A stretch of DNA of 64,000 nucleotides, from the NCBI RefSeq assembly GCF_042660705.1, contig NZ_JBHSUQ010000001.1, one strand, 5' to 3'. This document shows, piece after piece, positions 1 to 11,986 of this stretch. How positions within the stretch are numbered: position 1 is the first letter of the stretch; each line of letters starts with the position of its first letter. The notes under the pieces are model-generated. The model was not told the DNA's origin. It searched no databases and saw only the letters and a program-made list of their open reading frames with translations. The translations under genes and the position numbers were made by a program. This stretch comes from Undibacterium_A arcticum. Its GTDB lineage: Bacteria; Pseudomonadota; Gammaproteobacteria; Burkholderiales; Burkholderiaceae_D.

Positions 1-3000
1 TCCGTGCTGGTGAGCGTGTAGGACGTGCCGAGCTGGCTGCCCGTCCCGGTTCCGTTGTAGAGCTGCACGGTGTCGCCAGCAACCGCGCTGGTCCCGGTCA
101 GACTCACCTTCACCGTCAGATCGGTGTCGTTGGTGCTGGCGCCACTCGTGAGCGTGCCAGTCACCGGCGAAACATCGTCCGTCACTGAGCTGATCGTCGC
201 CGCAGACGGCGCCGTCGTGTCCTCCGTCACCGTGAAGGTGTTCGATGCGCCGCTGATATTGCCCGCCGCATCGGTGATCTTCGCGGTCATGTTGTAGGTC
301 GTGCCGTTGGTCAGCGTCCCGGTCTGCAGATTCACCAAGCCAGCTGTGATCTCGGCGCCCGTCAGCACATGCGCGCTGCCCAATGTGCCCGCACCGTTGA
401 ACAGTTGCACCGTGTCGCCGGCCACCGCCAATGAACCCGTGGTCGGCAGCGTCACCTTCACCGTCAGGTCGGTGTCGTTGCTGCTGGCACCACTCGTGAG
501 CGTACCGGTCACCGGCGCCACATCATCGGTCACCGTGGTGATAGACGGCGCATTCGGCGCCGTGGTGTCTTCCGTCACCGTGAAGGTGTTGGTCGAAACC
601 ACACTCTGGTTGCCCGCCGCGTCAGTGACCCGGGCCGTGATGGCGTAAGTCGTCCCATTGGTCAGCGTTCCGGTCTGGACGTTGGCAAAGGTGTTGCTGA
701 TGTCCGTGCTGGTGAGCGTGTAGGACGTGCCGAGCTGGCTGCCCGTCCCGGTTCCGTTGTAGAGCTGCACGGTGTCGCCAGCAACCGCGCTGGTCCCGGT
801 CAGACTCACCTTCACCGTCAGATCGGTGTCGTTGGTGCTGGCGCCACTCGTGAGCGTGCCAGTCACCGGCGAAACATCGTCCGTCACTGAGCTGATCGTC
901 GCCGCAGACGGCGCCGTCGTGTCCTCCGTCACCGTGAAGGTGTTCGATGCGCCGCTGATATTGCCCGCCGCATCGGTGATCTTCGCGGTCATGTTGTAGG
1001 TCGTGCCGTTGGTCAGCGTCCCGGTCTGCAGATTCACGAAGCCAGCTGTGATCTCGGCGCCCGTCAGCACATGCGCGCTGCCCAATGTGCCCGCACCGTT
1101 GAACAGTTGCACCGTGTCGCCTGCCACCGCCAATGAACCCGTGGTCGGCAGCGTTACCTTCACCGTCAGGTCGGTGTCGTTGCTGCTGGCACCACTCGTG
1201 AGCGTACCGGTCACCGGCGCCACATCATCGGTCACCGTGGTGATAGACGGCGCATTCGGCGCCGTGGTGTCTTCCGTCACCGTGAAGGTGTTGGTCGAAA
1301 CCACACTCTGGTTGCCCGCCGCGTCAGTGACCCGGGCCGTGATGGCGTAAGTCGTCCCATTGGTCAGCGTTCCGCTCTGGACGTTGGCAAAGGTGTTGCT
1401 GATGTCCGTGCTGGTGAGCGTGTAGGACGTGCCGAGCTGGCTGCCCGTCCCGGTTCCGTTGTAGAGCTGCACGGTGTCGCCAGCAACCGCGCTGGTCCCG
1501 GTCAGACTCACCTTCACCGTCAGATCGGTGTCGTTGGTGCTGGCGCCACTCGTGAGCGTGCCAGTCACCGGCGAAACATCGTCCGTCACTGAGCTGATCG
1601 TCGCCGCAGACGGCGCCGTCGTGTCCTCCGTCACCGTGAAGGTGTTCGATGCGCCGCTGATATTGCCCGCCGCATCGGTGATCTTCGCGGTCATGTTGTA
1701 GGTCGTGCCGTTGGTCAGCGTCCCGGTCTGCAGATTCACGAAGCCAGCTGTGATCTCGGCGCCCGTCAGCACATGCGCGCTGCCCAATGTGCCCGCACCG
1801 TTGAACAGTTGCACCGTGTCGCCTGCCACCGCCAATGAACCCGTGGTCGGCAGCGTTACCTTCACCGTCAGGTCGGTGTCGTTGCTGCTGGCACCACTCG
1901 TGAGCGTACCGGTCACCGGCGCCACATCATCGGTCACCGTGGTGATAGACGGCGCATTCGGCGCCGTGGTGTCTTCCGTCACCGTGAAGGTGTTGGTCGA
2001 AACCACACTCTGGTTGCCCGCCGCGTCAGTGACCCGGGCCGTGATGGCGTAAGTCGTCCCATTGGTCAGCGTTCCGGTCTGGACGTTGGCAAAGGTGTTG
2101 CTGATGTCCGTGCTGGTGAGCGTGTAGGACGTGCCGAGCTGGCTGCCCGTCCCGGTTCCGTTGTAGAGCTGCACGGTGTCGCCAGCAACCGCGCTGGTCC
2201 CGGTCAGACTCACCTTCACCGTCAGATCGGTGTCGTTGGTGCTGGCGCCACTCGTGAGCGTGCCAGTCACCGGCGAAACATCGTCCGTCACTGAGCTGAT
2301 CGTCGCCGCAGACGGCGCCGTCGTGTCCTCCGTCACCGTGAAGGTGTTCGATGCGCCGCTGATATTGCCCGCCGCATCGGTGATCTTCGCGGTCATGTTG
2401 TAGGTCGTGCCGTTGGTCAGCGTCCCGGTCTGCAGATTCACGAAGCCAGCTGTGATCTCGGCGCCCGTCAGCACATGCGCGCTGCCCAATGTGCCCGCAC
2501 CGTTGAACAGTTGCACCGTGTCGCCTGCCACCGCCAATGAACCCGTAGTCGGCAGCGTTACCTTCACCGTCAGGTCGGTGTCGTTGCTGCTGGCACCACT
2601 CGTGAGCGTACCGGTCACCGGCGCCATATCATCGGTCACCGTGGTGATAGACGGCGCATTCGGCGCCGTGGTGTCTTCCGTCACCGTGAAGGTGTTGGTC
2701 GAAACCACACTCTGGTTGCCCGCCGCGTCAGTGACCCGGGCCGTGATGGCGTAAGTCGTCCCATTGGTCAGCGTTCCGCTCTGGACGTTGGCAAAGGTGT
2801 TGCTGATGTCCGTGCTGGTGAGCGTGTAGGACGTGCCGAGCTGGCTGCCCGTCCCGGTTCCGTTGTAGAGCTGCACGGTGTCGCCAGCAACCGCGCTGGT
2901 CCCGGTCAGACTCACCTTCACCGTCAGATCGGTGTCGTTGGTGCTGGCGCCACTCGTGAGCGTGCCAGTCACCGGCGAAACATCGTCCGTCACTGAGCTG

Positions 3001-3720
3001 ATCGTCGCCGCAGACGGCGCCGTCGTGTCCTCCGTCACCGTGAAGGTGTTCGATGCGCCGCTGATATTGCCCGCCGCATCGGTGATCTTCGCGGTCATGT
3101 TGTAGGTCGTGCCGTTGGTCAGCGTCCCGGTCTGCAGATTCACGAAGCCAGCTGTGATCTCGGCGCCCGTCAGCACATGCGCGCTGCCCAATGTGCCCGC
3201 ACCGTTGAACAGTTGCACCGTGTCGCCTGCCACCGCCAATGAACCCGTGGTCGGCAGCGTTACCTTCACCGTCAGGTCGGTGTCGTTGCTGCTGGCACCA
3301 CTCGTGAGCGTACCGGTCACCGGCGCCACATCATCGGTCACCGTGGTGATAGACGGCGCATTCGGCGCCGTGGTGTCTTCCGTCACCGTGAAGGTGTTGG
3401 TCGAAACCACACTCTGGTTGCCCGCCGCGTCAGTGACCCGGGCCGTGATGGCGTAAGTCGTCCCATTGGTCAGCGTTCCGGTCTGGACGTTGGCAAAGGT
3501 GTTGCTGATGTCCGTGCTGGTGAGCGTGTAGGACGTGCCGAGCTGGCTGCCCGTCCCGGTTCCGTTGTAGAGCTGCACGGTGTCGCCAGCAACCGCGCTG
3601 GTCCCGGTCAGACTCACCTTCACCGTCAGATCGGTGTCGTTGGTGCTGGCGCCACTCGTGAGCGTGCCAGTCACCGGCGAAACATCGTCCGTCACTGAGC
3701 TGATCGTCGCCGCAGACGAC
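1..3720 (-). repeat. Array of 702-bp coding repeats (Ig-like pairs)
   Basis: About 5.3 tandem copies of a 702-bp unit (234 codons), each made of two related Ig-like domains of about 117 residues. Unit boundaries recur at about 70, 772, 1474, 2176, 2878 and 3580. Copies are almost identical. A G/C site alternates strictly between neighbouring copies (about 672, 1374, 2076, 2778, 3480), giving a 1,404-bp higher-order unit. The array runs off the left edge. Confidence 0.95.
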
Positions 3721-6700
3721 GCCGTCGTGTCCAGCACATACGACTGGCTGGCAGTCGGACCGCTCTGGCCGTCAGTATTGGCAACCTTGAACTCGATGGA
3801 ACTGCTGCCGGAGAGCGTCGCACTCCAGGTGATCGAAGTGCCGGAGACTGTACCGACCGTAACCCAGCTTGCGCCGCCATCTACCGAGCCAAGCACGGAT
3901 TCGCCCGCCGCCAAAGGCGCGCTCAGCGTTGCGGTGATGCTCTGCGCAGCAACATTGGTGATGAAATCCGTGCTGCTAGTGCCGGAATCCGCCGAGATGT
4001 GGATATTGCTGACCGTGGTGGTCGGCGTTTCGATGACATTCGTCACGGTAATCGCCACCGCCTTGGTGGTATCGGCGATGCCATCGGTGGCATGGACAAT
4101 AATGTCGTAAACGTTGTTGCCGCCATTATCCGCTGGTGCCTCGAAATTCGGAGACGTGTTGAATTTCACGGCACCCGTCGAACTGTTGATATTGAACAGG
4201 GCGGCATCAATGCCTGTCAGCGAATAAGTCAACGTAGTAGGAATATCCACGTCGGTAGCCGTGACCGTGTACACCGCCGTTGAGGTCGATACATTCTCCG
4301 GCGTACTCGCTGAGGCTCCAGAGGTAATCACCGGCGCATCATTGCTGCCGTTGATGGTGACCGTCACCACCTGGGTGGTGCCGTCTGCCGTCTTCACGGT
4401 GATATGGTCGGTGAGCGTGCCGCCGCTGTTGAGCGCCTGCACCGTACCATTGCTGTTGTCGAGGGTGTAGGTCCAGGTGCCGCCTGCGGTCATCGCGTAG
4501 GTGCCGTAGCCGTCGGTGCTGGCCGTACCCGCTGATACCGCTTGGAAGGTATTCGACGTGTTATCGACATCGGTGTCGGTCAGCGTGCCGGTCGCCGTCG
4601 GCGTACCCGGCGTGCCGTTGGCCACGCCACCAGCTTCGACCACCGAACCGCTGCTCGTGCCGCTGATCACGGCCGCATCGTTGGCGCCGTTGATGGTGAC
4701 CGTCACCACCTGGGTGGTGCCGTCCGCCGTCTTCACCGTGATATGGTCGGTGAGCGTGCCGCCGCTGTTGAGCGCCTGCACCGAACTGTTGTTGTTATTG
4801 AGCGTGTAGGTCCACACCCCACCGCTGGTAACAGCGTAGGTGCCGTAGCCGTCGGTGCTGGCCGTACCCGCTGATCCCGCCTGGAAGGTATTCGGCGTGT
4901 TATCGACATCGGTGTCGGTCAGCGTGCCGGTCGCCGTCGGCATACCCGGCGTGCCGTTGGCCACGCCACCGGCTTCGACCACCGAACCGCTGCTCGTGCC
5001 GCTGATCACGGCCGCATCGTTGGTGCCGGTGATGTCAATCGTCACGCTCTGCGTGACCAGGCCGCCATGGCCGTCGGAGACCTGCACCGTGAAGCTGTCG
5101 GCCAGATGCTCGCCCACCGCCAGCGCATCGACTGCGCCGGCATCGGTGACGGTGTAAGTCCAGTTGCCGGTGGCGGCATCGACGCCCGCCGTGCCGTGTG
5201 CTGCTGGCGTGCCGACCAGTGAAAAGCTGTGGCTGTCGCTGGTATCGACGTCGCTGACGGTGACCTGGCCGGCGGCCGTCATGGCGCTGGCAGCCAAGGC
5301 ATCGCCTTCGGACACGTTGCCCGCTTGCGCCGCCGAGGTGATCACCGGCGCATCGTTGGTGCCGGTGATGTCAATCGTCACGCTCTGCGTGACCAGGCCG
5401 CCATGGCCGTCGGAGACCTGCACCGTGAAGCTGTCGGCCAGATGCTCGCCCACCGCCAGCGCATCGACTGCGCCGGCATCGGTGACGGTGTAAGTCCAGT
5501 TGCCGGTGGCGGCATCGACGCCCGCCGTGCCGTGTGCTGCTGGCGTGCCGACCAGTGAAAAGCTGTGGCTGTCGCTGGTATCGACGTCGCTGACGGTGAC
5601 CTGGCCGGCGGCCGTCATGGCGCTGGCAGCCAAGGCATCGCCTTCGGACACGTTGCCCGCTTGCGCCGCCGAGGTGATCACCGGCGCATCGTTGGTGCCG
5701 GTGATGTCAATCGTCACGCTCTGCGTGACCAGGCCGCCATGGCCGTCGGAGACCTGCACCGTGAAGCTGTCGGCCAGATGCTCGCCCACCGCCAGCGCAT
5801 CGACTGCGCCGGCATCGGTGACGGTGTAAGTCCAGTTGCCGGTGGCGGCATCGACGCCCGCCGTGCCGTGTGCTGCTGGCGTGCCGACCAGTGAAAAAGC
5901 TGTGGCTGTCGCTGGTATCGACGTCGCTGACGGTGACCTGGCCGGCGGCCGTCATGGCGCTGGCAGCCAAGGCATCGCCTTCGGACACGTTGCCCGCTTG
6001 CGCCGCCGAGGTGATCACCGGCGCATCGTTGGTGCCGGTGATGTCAATCGTCACGCTCTGCGTGACCAGGCCGCCATGGCCGTCGGAGACCTGCACCGTG
6101 AAGCTGTCGGCCAGATGCTCGCCCACCGCCAGCGCATCGACTGCGCCGGCATCGGTGACGGTGTAAGTCCAGTTGCCGGTGGCGGCATCGACGCCCGCCG
6201 TGCCGTGTGCTGCTGGCGTGCCGACCAGTGAAAAGCTGTGGCTGTCGCTGGTATCGACGTCGCTGACGGTGACCTGGCCGGCGGCCGTCATGGCGCTGGC
6301 AGCCAAGGCATCGCCTTCGGACACGTTGCCCGCTTGCGCCGCCGAGGTGATCACCGGCGCATCGTTGGTGCCGGTGATGTCAATCGTCACGCTCTGCGTG
6401 ACCAGGCCGCCATGGCCGTCGGAGACCTGCACCGTGAAGCTGTCGGCCAGATGCTCGCCCACCGCCAGCGCATCGACTGCGCCGGCATCGGTGACGGTGT
6501 AAGTCCAGTTGCCGGTGGCGGCATCGACGCCCGCCGTGCCGTGTGCTGCTGGCGTGCCGACCAGTGAAAAGCTGTGGCTGTCGCTGGTATCGACGTCGCT
6601 GACGGTGACCTGGCCGGCGGCCGTCATGGCGCTGGCAGCCAAGGCATCGCCTTCGGACACGTTGCCCGCTTGCGCCGCCGAGGTGATCACCGGCGCATCG

Positions 6701-9700
6701 TTGGTGCCGGTGATGTCAATCGTCACGCTCTGCGTGACCAGGCCGCCATGGCCGTCGGAGACCTGCACCGTGAAGCTGTCGGCCAGATGCTCGCCCACCG
6801 CCAGCGCATCGACTGCGCCGGCATCGGTGACGGTGTAAGTCCAGTTGCCGGTGGCGGCATCGACGCCCGCCGTGCCGTGTGCTGCTGGCGTGCCGACCAG
6901 TGAAAAGCTGTGGCTGTCGCTGGTATCGACGTCGCTGACGGTGACCTGGCCGGCGGCCGTCATGGCGCTGGCAGCCAAGGCATCGCCTTCGGACACGTTG
7001 CCCGCTTGCGCCGCCGAGGTGATCACCGGCGCATCGTTGGTGCCGGTGATGTCAATCGTCACGCTCTGCGTGACCAGGCCGCCATGGCCGTCGGAGACCT
7101 GCACCGTGAAGCTGTCGGCCAGATGCTCGCCCACCGCCAGCGCATCGACTGCGCCGGCATCGGTGACGGTGTAAGTCCAGTTGCCGGTGGCGGCATCGAC
7201 GCCCGCCGTGCCGTGTGCTGCTGGCGTGCCGACCAGTGAAAAGCTGTGGCTGTCGCTGGTATCGACGTCGCTGACGGTGACCTGGCCGGCGGCCGTCATG
7301 GCGCTGGCAGCCAAGGCATCGCCTTCGGACACGTTGCCCGCTTGCGCCGCCGAGGTGATCACCGGCGCATCGTTGGTGCCGGTGATGTCAATCGTCACGC
7401 TCTGCGTGACCAGGCCGCCATGGCCGTCGGAGACCTGCACCGTGAAGCTGTCGGCCAGATGCTCGCCCACCGCCAGCGCATCGACTGCGCCGGCATCGGT
7501 GACGGTGTAAGTCCAGTTGCCGGTGGCGGCATCGACGCCCGCCGTGCCGTGTGCTGCTGGCGTGCCGACCAGTGAAAAGCTGTGGCTGTCGCTGGTATCG
7601 ACGTCGCTGACGGTGACCTGGCCGGCGGCCGTCATGGCGCTGGCAGCCAAGGCATCGCCTTCGGACACGTTGCCCGCTTGCGCCGCCGAGGTGATCACCG
7701 GCGCATCGTTGGTGCCGGTGATGTCAATCGTCACGCTCTGCGTGACCAGGCCGCCATGGCCGTCGGAGACCTGCACCGTGAAGCTGTCGGCCAGATGCTC
7801 GCCCACCGCCAGCGCATCGACTGCGCCGGCATCGGTGACGGTGTAAGTCCAGTTGCCGGTGGCGGCATCGACGCCTGCCGTGCCGTGTGCTGCTGGCGTG
7901 CCGACCAGTGAAAAGCTGTGGCTGTCGCTGGTATCGACGTCGCTGACGGTGACCTGGCCGGCGGCCGTCATGGCGCTGGCAGCCAAGGCATCGCCTTCGG
8001 ACACGTTGCCCGCTTGCGCCGCCGAGGTGATCACCGGCGCATCGTTGGTGCCGGTGACGGTGACGGTGACGCTCTGGTCGACGAAGCCGCCTTGACCATC
8101 GCTGACACGGATGGTGAAAAGCTCGTCATGGTGCTCGCCGGCGGCGAGCGACTGCACCGCGCTGGCAACACCATTGGTGCCGTTGGCCAGCGTGTAGGTC
8201 CACTTGCCGGTAGCGGCATCGACGGCGATCGCGCCGTAGGCCCCGGTGGCGCTACCTTGCACGCTCCAGGCCGCAGTAGCCAAGTGGTCGACGTCGCTGG
8301 AGGTGAGCGTGCCGGTGGCGGTCAGGGAGGTGTCTTCCTGCACGGCACCGGCGGCGGCCGCGGCGTTCGAGGTGATCACCGGCGCATCGTTGGTGCCGGT
8401 GACGGTGACGGTGACGCTCTGGTCGGCGAAGCCGCCTTGACCATCGCTAACACGGATGGTGAAAATCTCGTCATGGTGCTCGCCGGCGGCGAGCGACTGC
8501 ACGGGGCTGGCCGTCCCATTGGTGCCGTTGGCCAGCGTGTAAATCCACTTTCCGGTGCTGGCATCGACGGCGATCGCGCCGTAGGCCCCGGTGGCGTTGC
8601 CTTGCACGCTCCAGGCCGCGGTAGCCAAGTGGTCGACGTCGCTGGAGGTGAGCGTGCCGGTGGCGGTCAGGGTGGTGTCTTCCTGCACGGTACCGGCGGC
8701 GGCCGCGGCGTTCGAGGTGATCACCGGCGCATCGTTGGTGCCGGTGACGGTGACGGTGACGCTCTGGTCGACGAAGCCGCCTTGACCATCGCTAACACGG
8801 ATGGTGAAAAGCTCGTCATGGTGCTCGCCGGCGGCGAGCGACTGCACCGCGCTGGCAACACCATTGGTGCCGTTGGCCAGCGTGTAGGTCCACTTGCCGG
8901 TAGCGGCATCGACGGCGATCGCGCCGTAGGCCCCGGTGGCGCTACCTTGCACGCTCCAGGCCGCAGTAGCCAAGTGGTCGACGTCGCTGGAGGTGAGCGT
9001 GCCGGTGGCGGTCAGGGAGGTGTCTTCCTGCACGGCACCGGCGGCGGCCGCGGCGTTCGAGGTGATCACCGGCGCATCGTTGGTGCCGGTGACGGTGACG
9101 GTGACGCTCTGGTCGGCGAAGCCGCCTTGACCATCGCTGACACTGATGGTGAAAATCTCGTTATGCTGCTCGCCGGCGGCGAGCGACTGCACGGGGCTGG
9201 CCGTCCCATTGGTGCCGTTGGCCAGCGTGTAAATCCACTTTCCGGTGCTGGCATCGACGGCGATCGCGCCGTAGGCCCCGGTGGCGTTGCCTTGCACGCT
9301 CCAGGCCGCGGTAGCCAAGTGGTCGACGTCGCTGGAGGTGAGCGTGCCGGTGGCGGTCAGGGTGGTGTCTTCCTGCACGGCACCGGCGGCGGCCGCGGCG
9401 TTCGAGGTGATCACCGGCGCATCGTTGGTGCCGGTGACGGTGACGGTGACGCTCTGGTCGACGAAGCCGCCTTGACCATCGCTAACACGGATGGTGAAAA
9501 TCTCGTCATGGTGCTCGCCGGCGGCGAGCGACTGCACGGGGCTGGCCGTCCCATTGGTGCCGTTGGCCAGCGTGTAAATCCACTTGCCGGTAGCGGCATC
9601 GACGGCGATCGCGCCGTAGGCCCCGGTGGCGTTGCCTTGTACGCTCCAGGCATGGGTCGCGCCGTTGTCGACGTCGCTGGAGGTGAGCGTGCCGGTGGCC

Positions 9701-11958
9701 GTCAGAGAGGTGTCTTCCTGCACGGCACCGGCGGCGGCCGCGGCGTTCGAGGTGATCACCGGCGCATCGTTGGTGCCGGTGACGGTGACGGTGACGCTCT
9801 GGTCGACGAAGCCGCCTTGACCATCGCTAACACGGATGGTGAAAAGCTCGTCATGGTGCTCGCCGGCGGCGAGCGACTGCACCGCGCTGGCAACACCATT
9901 GGTGCCGTTGGCCAGCGTGTAGGTCCACTTGCCGGTAGCGGCATCGACGGCGATCGCGCCGTAGGCCCCGGTGGCGCTACCTTGCACGCTCCAGGCCGCA
10001 GTAGCCAAGTGGTCGACGTCGCTGGAGGTGAGCGTGCCGGTGGCGGTCAGGGAGGTGTCTTCCTGCACGGCACCGGCGGCGGCCGCGGCGTTCGAGGTGA
10101 TCACCGGCGCATCGTTGGTGCCGGTGACGGTGACGGTGACGCTCTGGTCGGCGAAGCCGCCTTGACCATCGCTAACACGGATGGTGAAAATCTCGTTATG
10201 CTGCTCGCCGGCGGCGAGCGACTGCACGGGGCTGGCCGTCCCATTGGTGCCGTTGGCCAGCGTGTAAATCCACTTTCCGGTGCTGGCATCGACGGCGATC
10301 GCGCCGTAGGCCCCGGTGGCGTTGCCTTGTACGCTCCAGGCATGGGTCGCGCCGTTGTCGACGTCGCTGGAGGTGAGCGTGCCGGTGGCGGTCAGGGTGG
10401 TGTCTTCCTGCACGGCACCGGCGGCGGCCGCGGCGTTCGAGGTGATCACCGGCGCATCGTTGGTGCCGGTGACGGTGACGGTGACGCTCTGGTCGGCGAA
10501 GCCGCCTTGACCATCGCTAACACGGATGGTGAAAATCTCGTTATGCTGCTCGCCGGCGGCGAGCGACTGCACGGGGCTGGCCGTCCCATTGGTGCCGTTG
10601 GCCAGCGTGTAAATCCACTTTCCGGTGCTGGCATCGACGGCGATCGCGCCGTAGGCCCCGGTGGCGTTGCCTTGCACGCTCCAGGCCGCGGTAGCCAAGT
10701 GGTCGACGTCGCTGGAGGTGAGCGTGCCGGTGGCGGTCAGGGTGGTGTCTTCCTGCACGGTACCGGCGGCGGCCGCGGCGTTCGAGGTGATCACCGGCGC
10801 ATCGTTGGTGCCGGTGACGGTGACGGTGACGCTCTGGTCGACGAAGCCGCCTTGACCATCGCTAACACGGATGGTGAAAAGCTCGTCATGGTGCTCGCCG
10901 GCGGCGAGCGACTGCACGGGGCTGGCCGTCCCATTGGTGCCGTTGGCCAGCGTGTAAATCCACTTTCCGGTGCTGGCATCGACGGCGATCGCGCCGTAGG
11001 CCCCGGTGGCGTTGCCTTGTACGCTCCAGGCATGGGTCGCGCCGTTGTCGACGTCGCTGGAGGTGAGCGTGCCGGTGGCGGTCAGGGTGGTGTCTTCCTG
11101 CACGGCACCGGCGGCGGCCGCGGCGTTCGAGGTGATCACCGGCGCATCGTTGGTGCCGGTGACGGTGACGGTGACGCTCTGGTCGGCGAAGCCGCCTTGA
11201 CCATCGCTAACACGGATGGTGAAAAGCTCGTCATGGTGCTCGCCGGCGGCGAGCGACTGCACCGCGCTGGCAACACCATTGGTGCCGTTGGCCAGCGTGT
11301 AGGTCCACTTGCCGGTAGCGGCATCGACGGCGATCGCGCCGTAGGCCCCGGTGGCGCTACCTTGCACGCTCCAGGCCGCAGTAGCCAAGTGGTCGACGTC
11401 GCTGGAGGTGAGCGTGCCGGTGGCGGTCAGGGAGGTGTCTTCCTGCACGGCACCGGCGGCGGCCGCGGCGTTCGAGGTGATCACCGGCGCATCGTTCACA
11501 CCGGCGATTTGTACTGTCGCGGTGGCCCAACTGAGCGTCCCGTTGCCGAGCCGTATTGCGTAGGTAAAACTGTCTGTGGCATATTCGCCCGCTGCGAGAT
11601 GCTGGAGCTGAGCCTTGAAGTCTGCGAATAGAGTGCTTGCATCGTATCCGACTTGTCCATCGGACGTGATCCAGATTTTGGCGCCATGTGCGCTGCTGTC
11701 TGTGCTTAGCGCCTCCGTCCTGACTGTGTCTTGAATCAAGAGATCCGCAGGCCTGGTGCCACCAAGACTGGTGCCGTCATCGATCGAATAGAGAGTCTTG
11801 GCGGCGCCGCCGAGATCGTTGGCCATCACGTTCAGATATTTGATGCTAAACAAATCTTCGGTGAGGCCGGTATTGGCCGCCAGAAACAGGTCATCCCCGG
11901 CCTGCGGCGTGTTGCCGAACGAAACGGTAATCCCTGGTGATAGTGTGGTGGTAGTCAT
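1..11958 (-). CDS. Giant repeat adhesin (VCBS / cadherin-like / Ig-like), partial, one frameshift
   Basis: Very large surface adhesin of the BapA/LapA kind, probably exported by the LapB/LapC-type system encoded just upstream; expected role is surface attachment and biofilm formation. The ATG at 11958 has a good AGGGGA ribosome site. N to C: a unique head of about 150 residues, 10 VCBS-type repeats of 115 residues ending in GTNDAPVIT, 9 repeats of 112 residues, 2 of 113 residues, a cadherin-like segment (about 4340-4020), one linker Ig-like unit, then Ig-like pairs with a 234-residue period that continue off the left edge. At least 3,985 residues lie in the window, and the C-terminal secretion signal is not seen. 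One 112-residue copy has five A instead of four at 5893-5897, which shifts the frame; all other copies have four, so this is likely a sequence error. After correction the frame stays open to base 1. Family assignment is firm; ligand and export route are inferred. Confidence 0.9.
4338..5015 (-). repeat. Two 339-bp VCBS-type coding repeats
   Basis: Two tandem 339-bp units (starts 4338 and 4677, 113 codons each), similar but not identical to each other and clearly diverged from the 336-bp and 345-bp arrays that precede them in the protein. They code for the motif TWTYTLDNSNG followed by a VTVTING ending. Confidence 0.9.
5016..8040 (-). repeat. Nine near-identical 336-bp coding repeats
   Basis: Nine tandem units of 112 codons start at 5016, 5352, 5688, 6025, 6361, 6697, 7033, 7369 and 7705. 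The copies look identical apart from one C-to-T change near 7875 and one extra A at 5893-5897. Each unit codes for SEGDALAAS, TAAGQVTVSDVD and NWTYTVTDAG. Such low divergence points to very recent amplification or gene conversion. Confidence 0.95.
8041..11490 (-). repeat. Ten mosaic 345-bp VCBS-type coding repeats
   Basis: Exactly ten 345-bp units (115 codons) span 8041-11490. Each codes for a VCBS-type domain with VQEDT, SSDVD, GKW(T/I)YTLANGTNG and FTI(R/S)VSDGQGGF. Two versions of each sub-block (for example DVDHLATAAW versus DVDNGATHAW, and GVASAVQ versus GTASPVQ) are shuffled independently between units, so the array is a recombination mosaic. Confidence 0.95.
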
Positions 11959-11986
11959 GATTTTCCCCTTAAATCTGGATTTAGCT

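Noticed and set aside
1..11490. Regular repeats as a possible CRISPR array
   Set aside because: Units are 336-702 bp, fully coding, and have no short repeat-spacer pattern or cas genes.
7918..11631. 1,237-residue plus-strand reading frame opposite the adhesin
   Set aside because: It exists only because the repeat length is a multiple of three and GC-rich; the product is a low-complexity Gly/Asp/Arg repeat, and the minus strand has the recognisable VCBS domains.
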